A stretch of 64,000 nucleotides of DNA from Paraperibacillus esterisolvens (lineage in GTDB: Bacteria > Bacillota > Bacilli > Bacillales > DSM-1321). How positions within the stretch are numbered: the first letter of the stretch is position 1; every line of letters begins with the position of its first letter. Where the stretch lies: NCBI RefSeq assembly GCF_046237625.1, contig NZ_CP143545.1, forward strand, positions 1,302,001 through 1,366,000, in the 5' to 3' direction. Below the pieces are notes generated by a model. It was not told where the DNA came from. It saw only the letters and a list, made by a program, of their open reading frames with translations, and ran no database searches. Positions 1 through 7,917 of the stretch are shown here, one piece after another. The position numbers and the translations under genes were made by a program.

Positions 1-10
1 TTTTTGCATT

Positions 11-211
11 TCACCAGTCATCCTGTTTTTTTGGGCTCCTATAGAGCCGAAAACTTCCTGTTGCAATTCTTTCCTTAGTCCGCACTTCAATTCGGCTGTA
101 ACAGTCCTTGCACAAATATGTATGGATAGGCCTGTTTCTCAGGCGCTTTGCTAACAGTGTATCGCTATTGATCGACTCAATTTTTTCGCATAAAACACAT
201 TTAACCCTCAT
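11..211 (-). CDS. ylaI: YlaI-family small zinc-ribbon-like protein (DUF2197)
   Basis: A 66-residue protein with two CxxC pairs (CVLC near residues 5-8 and CKDC near 34-37) that look like a metal-binding knuckle, and the family stretch RLRNRPIHTY between them. Length and sequence match my memory of Bacillus YlaI. The ATG follows AGAGGTG at good spacing on the minus strand. Its function is not established. It lies divergently from the flavoprotein gene at 353, as expected at the start of the yla block. Zinc binding is an inference from the cysteines. Confidence 0.85.
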   Translation of the reverse strand: MRVKCVLCEKIESINSDTLLAKRLRNRPIHTYLCKDCYSRIEVRTKERIATGSFRLYRSPKKQDDW

Positions 212-352
212 TCGGCACCTCTTCTCCTGCCTATATTCTATCCCTAGTATACCATCTTTTAAGCAAGAAGGAATAACTCAAGAGCATACAGAATATTTTC
301 TTATACTTCTGTCTGAAGGACTACCTTTAAAAAACCGTTAGGAGGAAGAACC

Positions 353-808
353 ATGCCTAATCTGGTGGAAACCGAACTGATTCCATCCTTATTCGAGTTC
401 CTGCAAAAGGAGCAACTGGCAGTCCTGTCAACCATAGACCATGAAGGGGGAGGGCCTAATGTAAATTTGATTTCCTGGATACTTGCCAGGGATGAAAAGA
501 CGATCGTATTTGCTGCAGCCAGCCGGTCCAGGATTATCCAGAACATCAGGCATCATGAGAGGGCGGTACTGGTGCTTTTTGCAGAAGAATCCGCCTTTTC
601 CATCAACGGCCAGGTTATGATTAAAAACGAGCGGATCAAGGATGTCCCGCTCGCTCTGACTATACTGGAAATGAGTGTTTATGAGGTGAGAGATATAATG
701 TTTTATGGTTCCAAAATTTCACATAATCCTGAATACAGCAAAATGTATGATGAAGAGGCGGCATGTCTTCTCGACCGCCATGTCATGGAGGCGTTAACGA
801 AATCTTGA
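353..808 (+). CDS. Pyridoxamine 5'-phosphate oxidase-like (PNPOx fold) FMN-binding protein
   Basis: A 151-residue protein that looks like a single split-barrel flavin-binding domain. The N-terminal half has the usual layout of the group: a helix, then a strand near AVLSTIDHEGGGPNVNLISW, then the strand-rich FAAASRSRIIQNIRHHERAVLVLF segment split around residues 50-80 that normally contacts FMN phosphate. Proteins of this group are often small flavin reductases or general stress proteins; the substrate cannot be read from sequence. The start ATG follows AGGAGGAAGAACC. It is a single gene facing ylaJ, with a weak shared hairpin between the two stops. Confidence 0.75.
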   Translation: MPNLVETELIPSLFEFLQKEQLAVLSTIDHEGGGPNVNLISWILARDEKTIVFAAASRSRIIQNIRHHERAVLVLFAEESAFSINGQVMIKNERIKDVPLALTILEMSVYEVRDIMFYGSKISHNPEYSKMYDEEAACLLDRHVMEALTKS

Positions 809-835
809 GGAGGCCCGCCACATCCTAGGGCTTCC
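809..835. terminator. Weak hairpin between convergent PNPOx-like gene and ylaJ
   Basis: GGAGGCCC (809-816) pairs with GGGCTTCC (828-835), one G-U pair, 11-nt loop. There is no good T-run on either side, so termination strength is doubtful. Confidence 0.4.
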
Positions 836-842
836 TAAAGAT

Positions 843-1439
843 TCATCTATCCCGGTCTTTATAATGGTTGGATTGCTCGTCCTGCTCTTTTTCCATGATT
901 TTCTTTTCTTGCCGGTTCATTTGTTTTTTTGGCTCTTCTGTTGTTTTATACGGTTCATTGTCATTCTTGTCTCCAGGGACCGTAGGGATCAGCCTGCCCG
1001 CTATATTTCCCAGTTCATTCATAATGCCTGGCAGCGGCCGCCCATCTTTGATATCTTGGGACAGCTCCCGAAGCCTTGCAGTAATGTCTGGATCAGCCAC
1101 AACCATTGCGCGTCCACCCTGAGGGTCGTTTTCAAGCGACTCGCCAACGGCATACTTTATCGACCCTGTCTGTGACCGTTCTATATCATCATCAATGTCG
1201 ATGCCGACAATGGCATAGGCTCCAAGCACTACAGCGGCCGCTTTATTTACATTCGGGTTCCTTAGCGCCAAATCTTCCAGCCGGCGGGATACCTGCTGGC
1301 TGGTGAGGCGGTCGCGATTCTGGATGGCTGAATTCCTGACGCCTGCCTTATGATTTTCTTTACTGTCAGGGTTTGATCCATCTGCCCCGCAGGCTGTCAG
1401 CACGGAGCAGATCATCACAAACGGAATCAGCTTTTTCAT
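843..1439 (-). CDS. ylaJ: YhcN/YlaJ-family sporulation lipoprotein
   Basis: A 198-residue secreted lipoprotein: a short basic-hydrophobic signal peptide ends in the lipobox LTAC with the lipidated Cys near residue 17. The mature part carries the YhcN/YlaJ-type domain (VNKAAAVVLGAYAIVGIDID near residues 64-83), followed by a very charged Lys/Glu/Gln-rich tail. Members of this family are made during sporulation and associate with spore membranes; that role is taken from the family. The start ATG follows AAGGAGGATACCC. It lies between ylaI and ylaK, as in B. subtilis, but in reverse orientation. Confidence 0.85.
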   Translation of the reverse strand: MKKLIPFVMICSVLTACGADGSNPDSKENHKAGVRNSAIQNRDRLTSQQVSRRLEDLALRNPNVNKAAAVVLGAYAIVGIDIDDDIERSQTGSIKYAVGESLENDPQGGRAMVVADPDITARLRELSQDIKDGRPLPGIMNELGNIAGRLIPTVPGDKNDNEPYKTTEEPKKQMNRQEKKIMEKEQDEQSNHYKDRDR

Positions 1440-1614
1440 GGGTATCCTCCTTGTGCTGGCACACTTTTTTACCTAGTTTGGATTTTTCCTTCTATCCTTA
1501 TTCAAAATCTCATATATTTTAGCAATACACTTGTCCCTTTCATAAACTAATATCAAAGCCTAAAGTCCCTGTTTATCCGCTTTGGCTTCGATTTTTTAAT
1601 CGGGAGGCGTCCAA

Positions 1615-2946
1615 TTGACCAAAATCTATATATTAGATACCAATGTCCTGTTACAGGATCCATATGCCATCTTCTCATTTAAAGACAACGACGTGGTTAT
1701 TCCAGCTGTTGTCCTTGAGGAAGTTGATTCAAAGAAAAGGTATATGGATGAAATTGGAAGGAATGCAAGACAGGTATCAAAGCTGATAGACGGATTTCGA
1801 TCGGCGGGGAAGCTTCATGAAAGGATTCCGCTCCATAATGGAGGCACTCTTAAAATTGAACTCAATCACCGATCCTTTCATCAGCTTCAGGAAATCTTTG
1901 TAGAAAAAACAAATGATAACCGCATTCTGGCTGTTGCAAAAAATTTATTGATCGAAGAAGAAACCAAACAGAATGGAAAGGCAGTTATTCTTGTCTCTAA
2001 GGATGCACTGGTCAGGGTGAAGGCAGATGCCATCGGACTGACAGCGGAGGATTTTTTAAGTGACCGGGTCATCGAGACTGATCACATTTATACTGGATTT
2101 CAAGAACTATATCTCCAGGGGGAAGAAGTAAATTCATTTTATCAAAAGGGAGAATTGAAGCTGGAACAGTTAGTGCCAAAACCCCATTGCTATCCGAATC
2201 AATTCTTGATCATGAAAAATGCACTTGGCGGTTCTTCATCGGCACTAGGAATGGTGGATGCCTCATGCAGGGCAGTGAAGAAGCTTGTCTGCGACCTTGA
2301 CCATGTGTGGGGGATCAAGCCAAGAAATGTGCAGCAGACCATCGCAATTGAACTGCTGCTCAGGACGGATATACCCCTTGTTACATTAGTAGGCAAGGCG
2401 GGCACAGGGAAGACGCTTCTTGCACTTGCAGCGGGACTGCTTCAGACAGAAGACCTGGGTCTCTATAAGAAGCTGGTTGTTGCAAGGCCGATTGTGCCTG
2501 TTGGGAAGGATATCGGCTATCTGCCTGGTGAGAAGGATGAAAAACTGAGGCCTTGGATGCAGCCGGTATTCGATAATTTGGAATATCTGTTCAATACAAA
2601 AAAACCCGGGGAACTAGATGCCATTTTAGCGGGCATGAATTCCATAGAAGTAGAAGCTTTGACGTATATCCGGGGACGCAGCCTGCCAGATCAGTTCATC
2701 ATTATCGATGAAGCCCAGAACCTGACGAAGCATGAGGCGAAGACCATCCTGACACGGGTGGGGGAACGAAGCAAAATTGTACTGATGGGTGACCCGGAAC
2801 AAATCGACCATCCTTATTTGGATGAGTACAATAATGGGCTGGCATATGTGGTAGAAAAATTTAAAGACCAGCAGATAGCTGGCCATGTAAAGCTGATTAA
2901 GGGAGAGCGTTCAGGGCTGGCACAATTGGCAGCCAATCTCCTATGA
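1615..2946 (+). CDS. ylaK: PIN domain-PhoH ATPase fusion protein (YlaK, PhoH2 type)
   Basis: A 443-residue two-domain protein. The N-terminal PIN nuclease-like domain (about residues 1-150) starts YILDTNVLLQDP, with the conserved first Asp in DTN. The C-terminal PhoH ATPase has Walker A GKAGTGKT near residue 260 and Walker B FIIIDEAQN near residue 360, as in RecA/helicase-type ATPases. PhoH2 proteins with this order have been described as RNA-unwinding and RNA-cleaving enzymes; here the combination suggests RNA processing, inferred. The start is TTG after GGGAGGCG. A strong terminator follows. Confidence 0.9.
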   Translation: MTKIYILDTNVLLQDPYAIFSFKDNDVVIPAVVLEEVDSKKRYMDEIGRNARQVSKLIDGFRSAGKLHERIPLHNGGTLKIELNHRSFHQLQEIFVEKTNDNRILAVAKNLLIEEETKQNGKAVILVSKDALVRVKADAIGLTAEDFLSDRVIETDHIYTGFQELYLQGEEVNSFYQKGELKLEQLVPKPHCYPNQFLIMKNALGGSSSALGMVDASCRAVKKLVCDLDHVWGIKPRNVQQTIAIELLLRTDIPLVTLVGKAGTGKTLLALAAGLLQTEDLGLYKKLVVARPIVPVGKDIGYLPGEKDEKLRPWMQPVFDNLEYLFNTKKPGELDAILAGMNSIEVEALTYIRGRSLPDQFIIIDEAQNLTKHEAKTILTRVGERSKIVLMGDPEQIDHPYLDEYNNGLAYVVEKFKDQQIAGHVKLIKGERSGLAQLAANLL

Positions 2947-2962
2947 ATAATGTGAATCAATG

Positions 2963-2986
2963 ACGGCAAGCTTTTTGCCGTTTTTT
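2963..2986 (+). terminator. Intrinsic terminator of ylaK
   Basis: CGGCAA and TTGCCG form a short stem with a small loop, followed by six T residues. It also lies at the 3' end of the convergent ylaL. Confidence 0.85.
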
Positions 2987-2993
2987 GAGGCGG

Positions 2994-3494
2994 TCATTCA
3001 ATAATGAAACCCGTGACATCCCGTAGGGGATCGGCAGAATTTGAACCATCCTTGAAGTAAATATATACCGGGCCGCCTTCCTTAATGGGCTTTCCAGCTT
3101 GCGAAAAACCAGCCAGCAGATTGTCGGCGTCCGAAAGCGGGAGCCGCACGTTTTTTGTCCTGCATTCTATAATCAAGGTGGATGCCCCATTCTTCGGCTG
3201 GGCATTTTGAATGAACGGAGTGAGCGGCATCCCGAAAGTCCCGTTCAACAATTTTTCTTTTTGATATTTTTTCTCTGTCTTAAGCGTAGGCGGGTGAATG
3301 GCGCCTTCCATGATTTCGCGGTCCCAGTGTTTGGATGCCCTTTTTGTGTATTCCTCCAGGTCATCCTGACCGTTCGCTGCACCGGTTGTAAAGAAGGTGT
3401 CAAGATCCACCTTTCTGTCATCAAAAATCCAGACACCTGGATCAAGGGTGATGGGGAAGGTGACATTTCCTTTTATTGTAAGTATGGCTTCCAT
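2994..3494 (-). CDS. ylaL: YlaL-like conserved protein of unknown function
   Basis: A 166-residue soluble, mixed alpha/beta protein without signal peptide or membrane segment. It starts MEAILTIKGNVTFPITLDP. I place it as YlaL from position (between ylaK and ylaN, reverse strand) and resemblance; databases sometimes label relatives as peptidyl-prolyl isomerases, which I cannot support from motifs. The open frame extends five codons upstream to a TTG, but GGAGGG sits six bases before the ATG at 3494, so the ATG is preferred. Confidence 0.65.
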   Translation of the reverse strand: MEAILTIKGNVTFPITLDPGVWIFDDRKVDLDTFFTTGAANGQDDLEEYTKRASKHWDREIMEGAIHPPTLKTEKKYQKEKLLNGTFGMPLTPFIQNAQPKNGASTLIIECRTKNVRLPLSDADNLLAGFSQAGKPIKEGGPVYIYFKDGSNSADPLRDVTGFIIE

Positions 3495-3678
3495 GGTGTA
3501 TCCCTCCAAGATAAGTATCTAGCCTTAGTATAATCCTTTGCAGGCTTTCTGTCCTATGTTTTGGTACAAGTACCTTGAAATCTTGGCTGGTATCGCTCAT
3601 CTCCTTGCTTTTTTTTGAAACAACAGGTAGAATTTAAAGATAGAATTGTAAGGTCGCTCTGAAATGGGGGATTTAGGA

Positions 3679-3960
3679 ATGGCGTCAGATATGCTAGTGA
3701 ACTATCGCGATAAAGCATTCACCTTGCTGAAAGGCGATGCTGAAAAGATATTGAAACTGATAAAGGTGCAGATGGATAACCTGACCATGCCTCAATGTCC
3801 TTTGTATGAAGAGGTGCTCGATACCCAAATGTTCGGCCTGTCACGGGAAATTGATTTTGCCGTCCGCCTTGGGCTGATCCCGGAGCTTGAAGGGAAGGCG
3901 CTTTTAGATACATTGGAACGGGAACTGTCGGCTTTGCATGAAGCTTCCCTGCGCAAGTAA
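3679..3960 (+). CDS. ylaN: YlaN-family protein (UPF0358), iron/Fur-linked
   Basis: A 93-residue, mostly helical protein, nearly identical in its core (residues 20-60, from EKILKLIKVQMDNL onwards) to Bacillus YlaN. YlaN has been described as needed under iron limitation and as binding ferrous iron and the Fur repressor to relieve repression; that comes from the family. The frame is open from an ATG at 3664, but the known N-terminus MASDM starts at 3679. In B. subtilis ftsW and then pycA follow; here ftsW is absent and a terminator and a long leader follow. ylaM is also missing upstream. Confidence 0.9.
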   Translation: MASDMLVNYRDKAFTLLKGDAEKILKLIKVQMDNLTMPQCPLYEEVLDTQMFGLSREIDFAVRLGLIPELEGKALLDTLERELSALHEASLRK

Positions 3961-3971
3961 CACAGCTGTTG

Positions 3972-4003
3972 CTCAAACACTTTTTAGGTGTTTGAGTTTT
4001 TTT
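3972..4003 (+). terminator. Intrinsic terminator of ylaN
   Basis: CTCAAACAC (3972-3980) pairs perfectly with GTGTTTGAG (3988-3996), followed by seven T residues. Confidence 0.9.
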
Positions 4004-4118
4004 GTTTGGGACCTTTTATAGTTGTATTAGACTCTTTTACCGGCATTGACTATAATGTAAGGGAGAAGCCATTGGAACATTATCATAAGATAATGTTATT
4101 CCAAAGTGCGCTTTTTAA

Positions 4119-4147
4119 TTTTCATAATTTTCAGCTAATGGTACAAT
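4119..4147 (+). promoter_or_regulatory. Candidate SigA promoter of the pycA leader
   Basis: TTTTCA (4119-4124), a 17-nt spacer and TACAAT (4142-4147) with an upstream TG giving an extended -10 element. A second, less likely site is TTAGAC-18-TATAAT ending at 4056. Transcription from the first would begin near 4154 and give a leader of about 280 nt. Confidence 0.45.
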
Positions 4148-4153
4148 CTACTT

Positions 4154-4435
4154 AAGGCATAGTCAGCCCTGTGTTTTGGCAGGCTGACCCGGGCAGATTT
4201 TAACGAGAAACAATATGCCTTCCTGGCATAGCTGTTCTTAGGTCCTCCAAGGACTAGGCCGAGCCTATAGACATGGCCATCCCCTAAAGCTTACTCGGCA
4301 GGTCTTTGGCCCGCAAGCAAAAAAATGGCTGCCTGCCATTCCGGCCGGCGCCCCGGGCGAGGCATATCAATCCTTGTGAAGGGATAGGCAAATGGCTGAT
4401 CCTAATCAAAATACATAACAGGAAGGTGTTATCAA
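4154..4435 (+). promoter_or_regulatory. Long structured 5' leader of pycA, class unknown
   Basis: This stretch has no open reading frame worth calling, is more GC-rich than other gaps here and is dense in local hairpins: GTCAGC..CTG with CAG..GCTGAC near 4162-4189, ATGCC-TTCCT-GGCAT at 4215-4229, GTCC with GGAC near 4252-4265, AGGC-CGA-GCCT near 4266-4277, and GCTT..GGC with GCC..AAGC near 4289-4318. The loop TTCCT at 4220-4224 is complementary to AGGAA of the pycA ribosome binding site (4420-4424). I compared it by eye with T-box, ydaO (c-di-AMP), SAM, lysine and cobalamin leaders and saw none of their signature boxes. Confidence 0.45.
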
Positions 4436-7400
4436 TTGAAGAGACGTATTACAAAAATATTAGCCGCAAACCGCGGTGAAATCGCAATCCGTGTATTCAG
4501 GGCTTGTACAGAGCTCAACATACCGACCGTTGCAATTTATTCAAAAGAAGATTCTGGGGCATACCACCGCTACAAGGCGGATGAGGCATATTTGATCGGT
4601 AAAGGAAAAGGACCGATTGAAGCCTATCTGGACATTGAAGGAATTATTGATATTGCCAAGAAAAGCGGGGTAGATGCCATTCATCCTGGATATGGTTTTT
4701 TATCCGAGAATATTGATTTTGCCAGAAGATGTGAAGAGGAAGGAATTATCTTCATAGGACCTGAAACAAGGCATCTTGATATGTTCGGGGATAAGGTTAA
4801 AGCCAGGCATCAGGCAGTACTAGCCGGCATACCGGTCATTCCGGGGAGCGACGGCCCCGTCACTTCACTTGAGGAAGTGGCATCCTTCGGAATTGAGGCG
4901 GGCTATCCCATCATAATCAAGGCTGCCCTTGGCGGCGGCGGAAGGGGCATGAGGATCGTCAGGGATCCCGGCGAACTAAAAGAAGCTTACGCAAGGGCAA
5001 AATCTGAGGCCAAGGCGGCATTTGGCAATGATGAGGTATATGTGGAAAAGTTTGTCGAAAACCCAAAACATATTGAAGTGCAGATACTTGGGGACAGATA
5101 TGGAGAAATTGTCCATCTGTATGAACGGGACTGTTCTGTCCAACGGCGCCATCAGAAGGTCGTCGAGGTTGCTCCAAGTGTTTCATTGAGCGAGGAACTG
5201 AGGCTTGAGATCTGCAGGGCAGCCGTCCATCTTATGGCAAAGGCCGGGTATGTGAATGCCGGCACTGTCGAATTCCTCGTTGCGGACAATGAATATTATT
5301 TCATTGAGGTCAATCCAAGGGTACAGGTGGAGCATACCATCACAGAAATGATTACAGGGATCGATATTGTTCAGACGCAGATCATGATTGCTTCTGGGGA
5401 AGAACTGCATGGAGATCTGATTGCCATCCCCGAGCAGGAGGAAATTAAAACACATGGCTACGCAATCCAATCCAGGGTCACAACCGAAGACCCGCTGAAT
5501 AACTTCATGCCGGATACAGGCAAGATCATGGTATACCGGTCAGGAGGCGGATTTGGAGTAAGGCTGGATGCTGGTAACGGATACCAGGGAGCGGTGATTA
5601 CACCCTATTATGATTCCCTGCTTGTAAAATTATCAACGCATGCGCTCACCTTTGAGCAGGCAGCGTCCAAAATGGTAAGGAACCTGAAAGAATTCAGAAT
5701 CCGCGGGATAAAGACCAATATCCCGTTCCTTGAGAATGTTGTTAAGCACAAAAGCTTTTTAAAGGGTGAATATAACACAGGGTTCATCGATAATACACCG
5801 GAACTCTTTTTCTTCCCTGTGCGGAAGGACCGGGGCACAAAAATGCTGAGCTATATCGGGAATGTCACGGTTAACGGCTTCCCTGGAATCGAGAAAAAGA
5901 AGAAGCCGATATTCGACGGCGTCAGGATTCCATCTGTGGAAGAAGCTGGACTTGCAGGTTCCAAGCAGATCCTGGACAGCGAGGGTGCTGACGGGGTGGT
6001 TAAGTGGATCAACGGACAGAAGAAGGTGCTCCTGACGGATACCACATTCCGGGATGCTCATCAGTCCCTTCTGGCTACCAGGGTCAGGACGCGGGATCTG
6101 ATGCAGGCTGCCAAGCCCACGGCCGCCATCATGAAGCAATTATTTTCTCTTGAAATGTGGGGAGGGGCAACCTTTGATGTGGCGTACAGGTTCCTGAAGG
6201 AAGATCCTTGGGAGAGGCTGCTTGGCCTCCGGAAAGAAATGCCGAACCTGCTGTTTCAGATGCTGCTCCGCGCATCCAACGCAGTTGGATATAAAAATTA
6301 TCCTGATAATGCGGTGAGGGAGTTTGTTGAGAAATCGGCTGAGGCAGGGATAGATGTCTTCCGGATATTCGACAGCCTGAACTGGGCAAAGAGCATGGAG
6401 GTGGCCATTGATGCGGTACGTCAGTCAGGGAAGATTGCAGAAGCGGCCATCTGTTATACAGGAGATATAAATGATCCCGCTAGGACTAAGTTCACATTGG
6501 ATTATTATAAAAACCTGGCCCGTGAACTTGAGAACCAGGGGGCACATATTTTGGCCATAAAGGACATGGCCGGGCTATTAAAGCCTGAAGCTGCCTATAG
6601 GCTTGTCTCGGAGCTGAAGGAGACAGTCGGCATCCCGCTGCACCTTCATACCCATGATACGAGCGGGAATGGGATCTACACCTATGCAAGGGCAATTGAT
6701 GCCGGAGTGGATATCGTGGATACGGCAATCGGAGCAGTGGCAGGCTTTACATCACAGCCAAGCATGAATTCACTTTATTATGCACTTGAAGGCAAAGAGA
6801 GGCAGCCGGAGCTTGACATAGAGGGAATAGAACAGCTTGGGCACTACTGGGAGGATGTTCGTAAATACTACCAGGAATTCGAAAGCGGCATGATAGCACC
6901 CCATACGGAAATTTACCGGCATGAAATGCCTGGCGGCCAGTACAGCAACCTGCAGCAGCAGGCGAAGGCGGTAGGGCTTGGTGATAGATGGGAAGAAGTA
7001 AAATCCATGTATTCCCGCGTGAACTATATGTTCGGGGATATTGTCAAGGTCACCCCGTCTTCAAAGGTAGTAGGGGACATGGCCCTGTTCATGGTTCAGA
7101 ATGACCTCGATGAAGAGTCGGTCCTTTCAAAAGGGATGGGAATTGATTTTCCGGATTCAGTAATAGAGTTATTTGAAGGGTATCTTGGACAGCCGCTTGG
7201 CGGATTTCCGGAGGAGCTGCAGAAGGTGATCCTCAAGAACAAAAAACCGATAACAGTCCGTCCTGGGGAATTGCTGGAGCCGGTGGATTTTTCTAAGGTG
7301 AGGGAAGAACTGTTCCACGAAATCGGGAGGCCGGTGACAAGCTTCGATGTGCTTGGGTATGTAATGTACCCAAAGGTTTTCCTGGAATATGCCAAAACCT

Positions 7401-7873
7401 TCGATTCCTTTGGGGATGTCTCTACACTTGATACACCAACATTTTTATACGGAATGAGACTGGGTGAGGAAATTGAGGTCGAAATTGAAAAAGGGAAGAC
7501 TCTCTTTGTCAAGCTCATTTCAATCAGTGAAGCAAGGGGAGATGGAAACAGGGTCGTCTATTTTGAGCTCAACGGCCAGCCGCGTGAAGTGGTCATCAGG
7601 GATGAAAGCATAAAGTCTGCTTCCGGGGCAAAGATGAAAGCCGACCAGCAGAATAAGGAACACATTGGGGCAACCATGCCGGGAACCGTAATCCGGCTTT
7701 TGGTCGACAAGGGAGAAAAAGTAAAACAAGGCGACCATATCATTATTACGGAAGCGATGAAAATGGAAACTACAGTTCAGGCGCCGTTTTCGGGGACTGT
7801 GAAAGAGATTCATGTTAAAAACGGTGAAGCCATTGCCACGGGTGACCTTTTGATGGAAATAGAGGGAGATTGA
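4436..7873 (+). CDS. pycA: Pyruvate carboxylase
   Basis: An 1145-residue biotin enzyme converting pyruvate, bicarbonate and ATP to oxaloacetate to refill the TCA cycle. In order: biotin carboxylase with the ATP-grasp glycine loop GGGGRGMR (about 165); carboxyltransferase TIM barrel opening LLTDTTFRDAHQSLLATR (about 535); and the C-terminal biotin carrier domain with EAMKME around residue 1108, the Lys being biotinylated. Length is normal for the single-chain enzyme, which works as a tetramer in the cytosol. The start is TTG after GGAAGGTG. A strong terminator shared with ctaA follows. In related Firmicutes the enzyme is inhibited by c-di-AMP. Confidence 0.97.
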   Translation: MKRRITKILAANRGEIAIRVFRACTELNIPTVAIYSKEDSGAYHRYKADEAYLIGKGKGPIEAYLDIEGIIDIAKKSGVDAIHPGYGFLSENIDFARRCEEEGIIFIGPETRHLDMFGDKVKARHQAVLAGIPVIPGSDGPVTSLEEVASFGIEAGYPIIIKAALGGGGRGMRIVRDPGELKEAYARAKSEAKAAFGNDEVYVEKFVENPKHIEVQILGDRYGEIVHLYERDCSVQRRHQKVVEVAPSVSLSEELRLEICRAAVHLMAKAGYVNAGTVEFLVADNEYYFIEVNPRVQVEHTITEMITGIDIVQTQIMIASGEELHGDLIAIPEQEEIKTHGYAIQSRVTTEDPLNNFMPDTGKIMVYRSGGGFGVRLDAGNGYQGAVITPYYDSLLVKLSTHALTFEQAASKMVRNLKEFRIRGIKTNIPFLENVVKHKSFLKGEYNTGFIDNTPELFFFPVRKDRGTKMLSYIGNVTVNGFPGIEKKKKPIFDGVRIPSVEEAGLAGSKQILDSEGADGVVKWINGQKKVLLTDTTFRDAHQSLLATRVRTRDLMQAAKPTAAIMKQLFSLEMWGGATFDVAYRFLKEDPWERLLGLRKEMPNLLFQMLLRASNAVGYKNYPDNAVREFVEKSAEAGIDVFRIFDSLNWAKSMEVAIDAVRQSGKIAEAAICYTGDINDPARTKFTLDYYKNLARELENQGAHILAIKDMAGLLKPEAAYRLVSELKETVGIPLHLHTHDTSGNGIYTYARAIDAGVDIVDTAIGAVAGFTSQPSMNSLYYALEGKERQPELDIEGIEQLGHYWEDVRKYYQEFESGMIAPHTEIYRHEMPGGQYSNLQQQAKAVGLGDRWEEVKSMYSRVNYMFGDIVKVTPSSKVVGDMALFMVQNDLDEESVLSKGMGIDFPDSVIELFEGYLGQPLGGFPEELQKVILKNKKPITVRPGELLEPVDFSKVREELFHEIGRPVTSFDVLGYVMYPKVFLEYAKTFDSFGDVSTLDTPTFLYGMRLGEEIEVEIEKGKTLFVKLISISEARGDGNRVVYFELNGQPREVVIRDESIKSASGAKMKADQQNKEHIGATMPGTVIRLLVDKGEKVKQGDHIIITEAMKMETTVQAPFSGTVKEIHVKNGEAIATGDLLMEIEGD

Positions 7874-7882
7874 TACTGAAAA

Positions 7883-7917
7883 AACAGGCTGGACGATGGC
7901 GTCCAGCCTGTTTTTTT
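7883..7917. terminator. Bidirectional terminator between pycA and ctaA
   Basis: AACAGGCTGGAC (7883-7894) pairs perfectly with GTCCAGCCTGTT (7901-7912), with a T-run on the plus side and an A-run that gives T residues on the minus side. It overlaps the last codons of ctaA. Confidence 0.92.

Noticed and set aside
843..1439. Plus-strand frames overlapping ylaJ (864-1175, 868-1122, 1106-1306)
   Set aside because: Antisense shadows of a clear lipoprotein gene with lipobox and ribosome site.
4154..4435. Known riboswitch or 6S/tmRNA/RNase P RNA in the pycA leader
   Set aside because: By-eye comparison found no T-box core, ydaO, SAM, lysine or cobalamin boxes, and no tmRNA, SRP or RNase P motifs; class left open.
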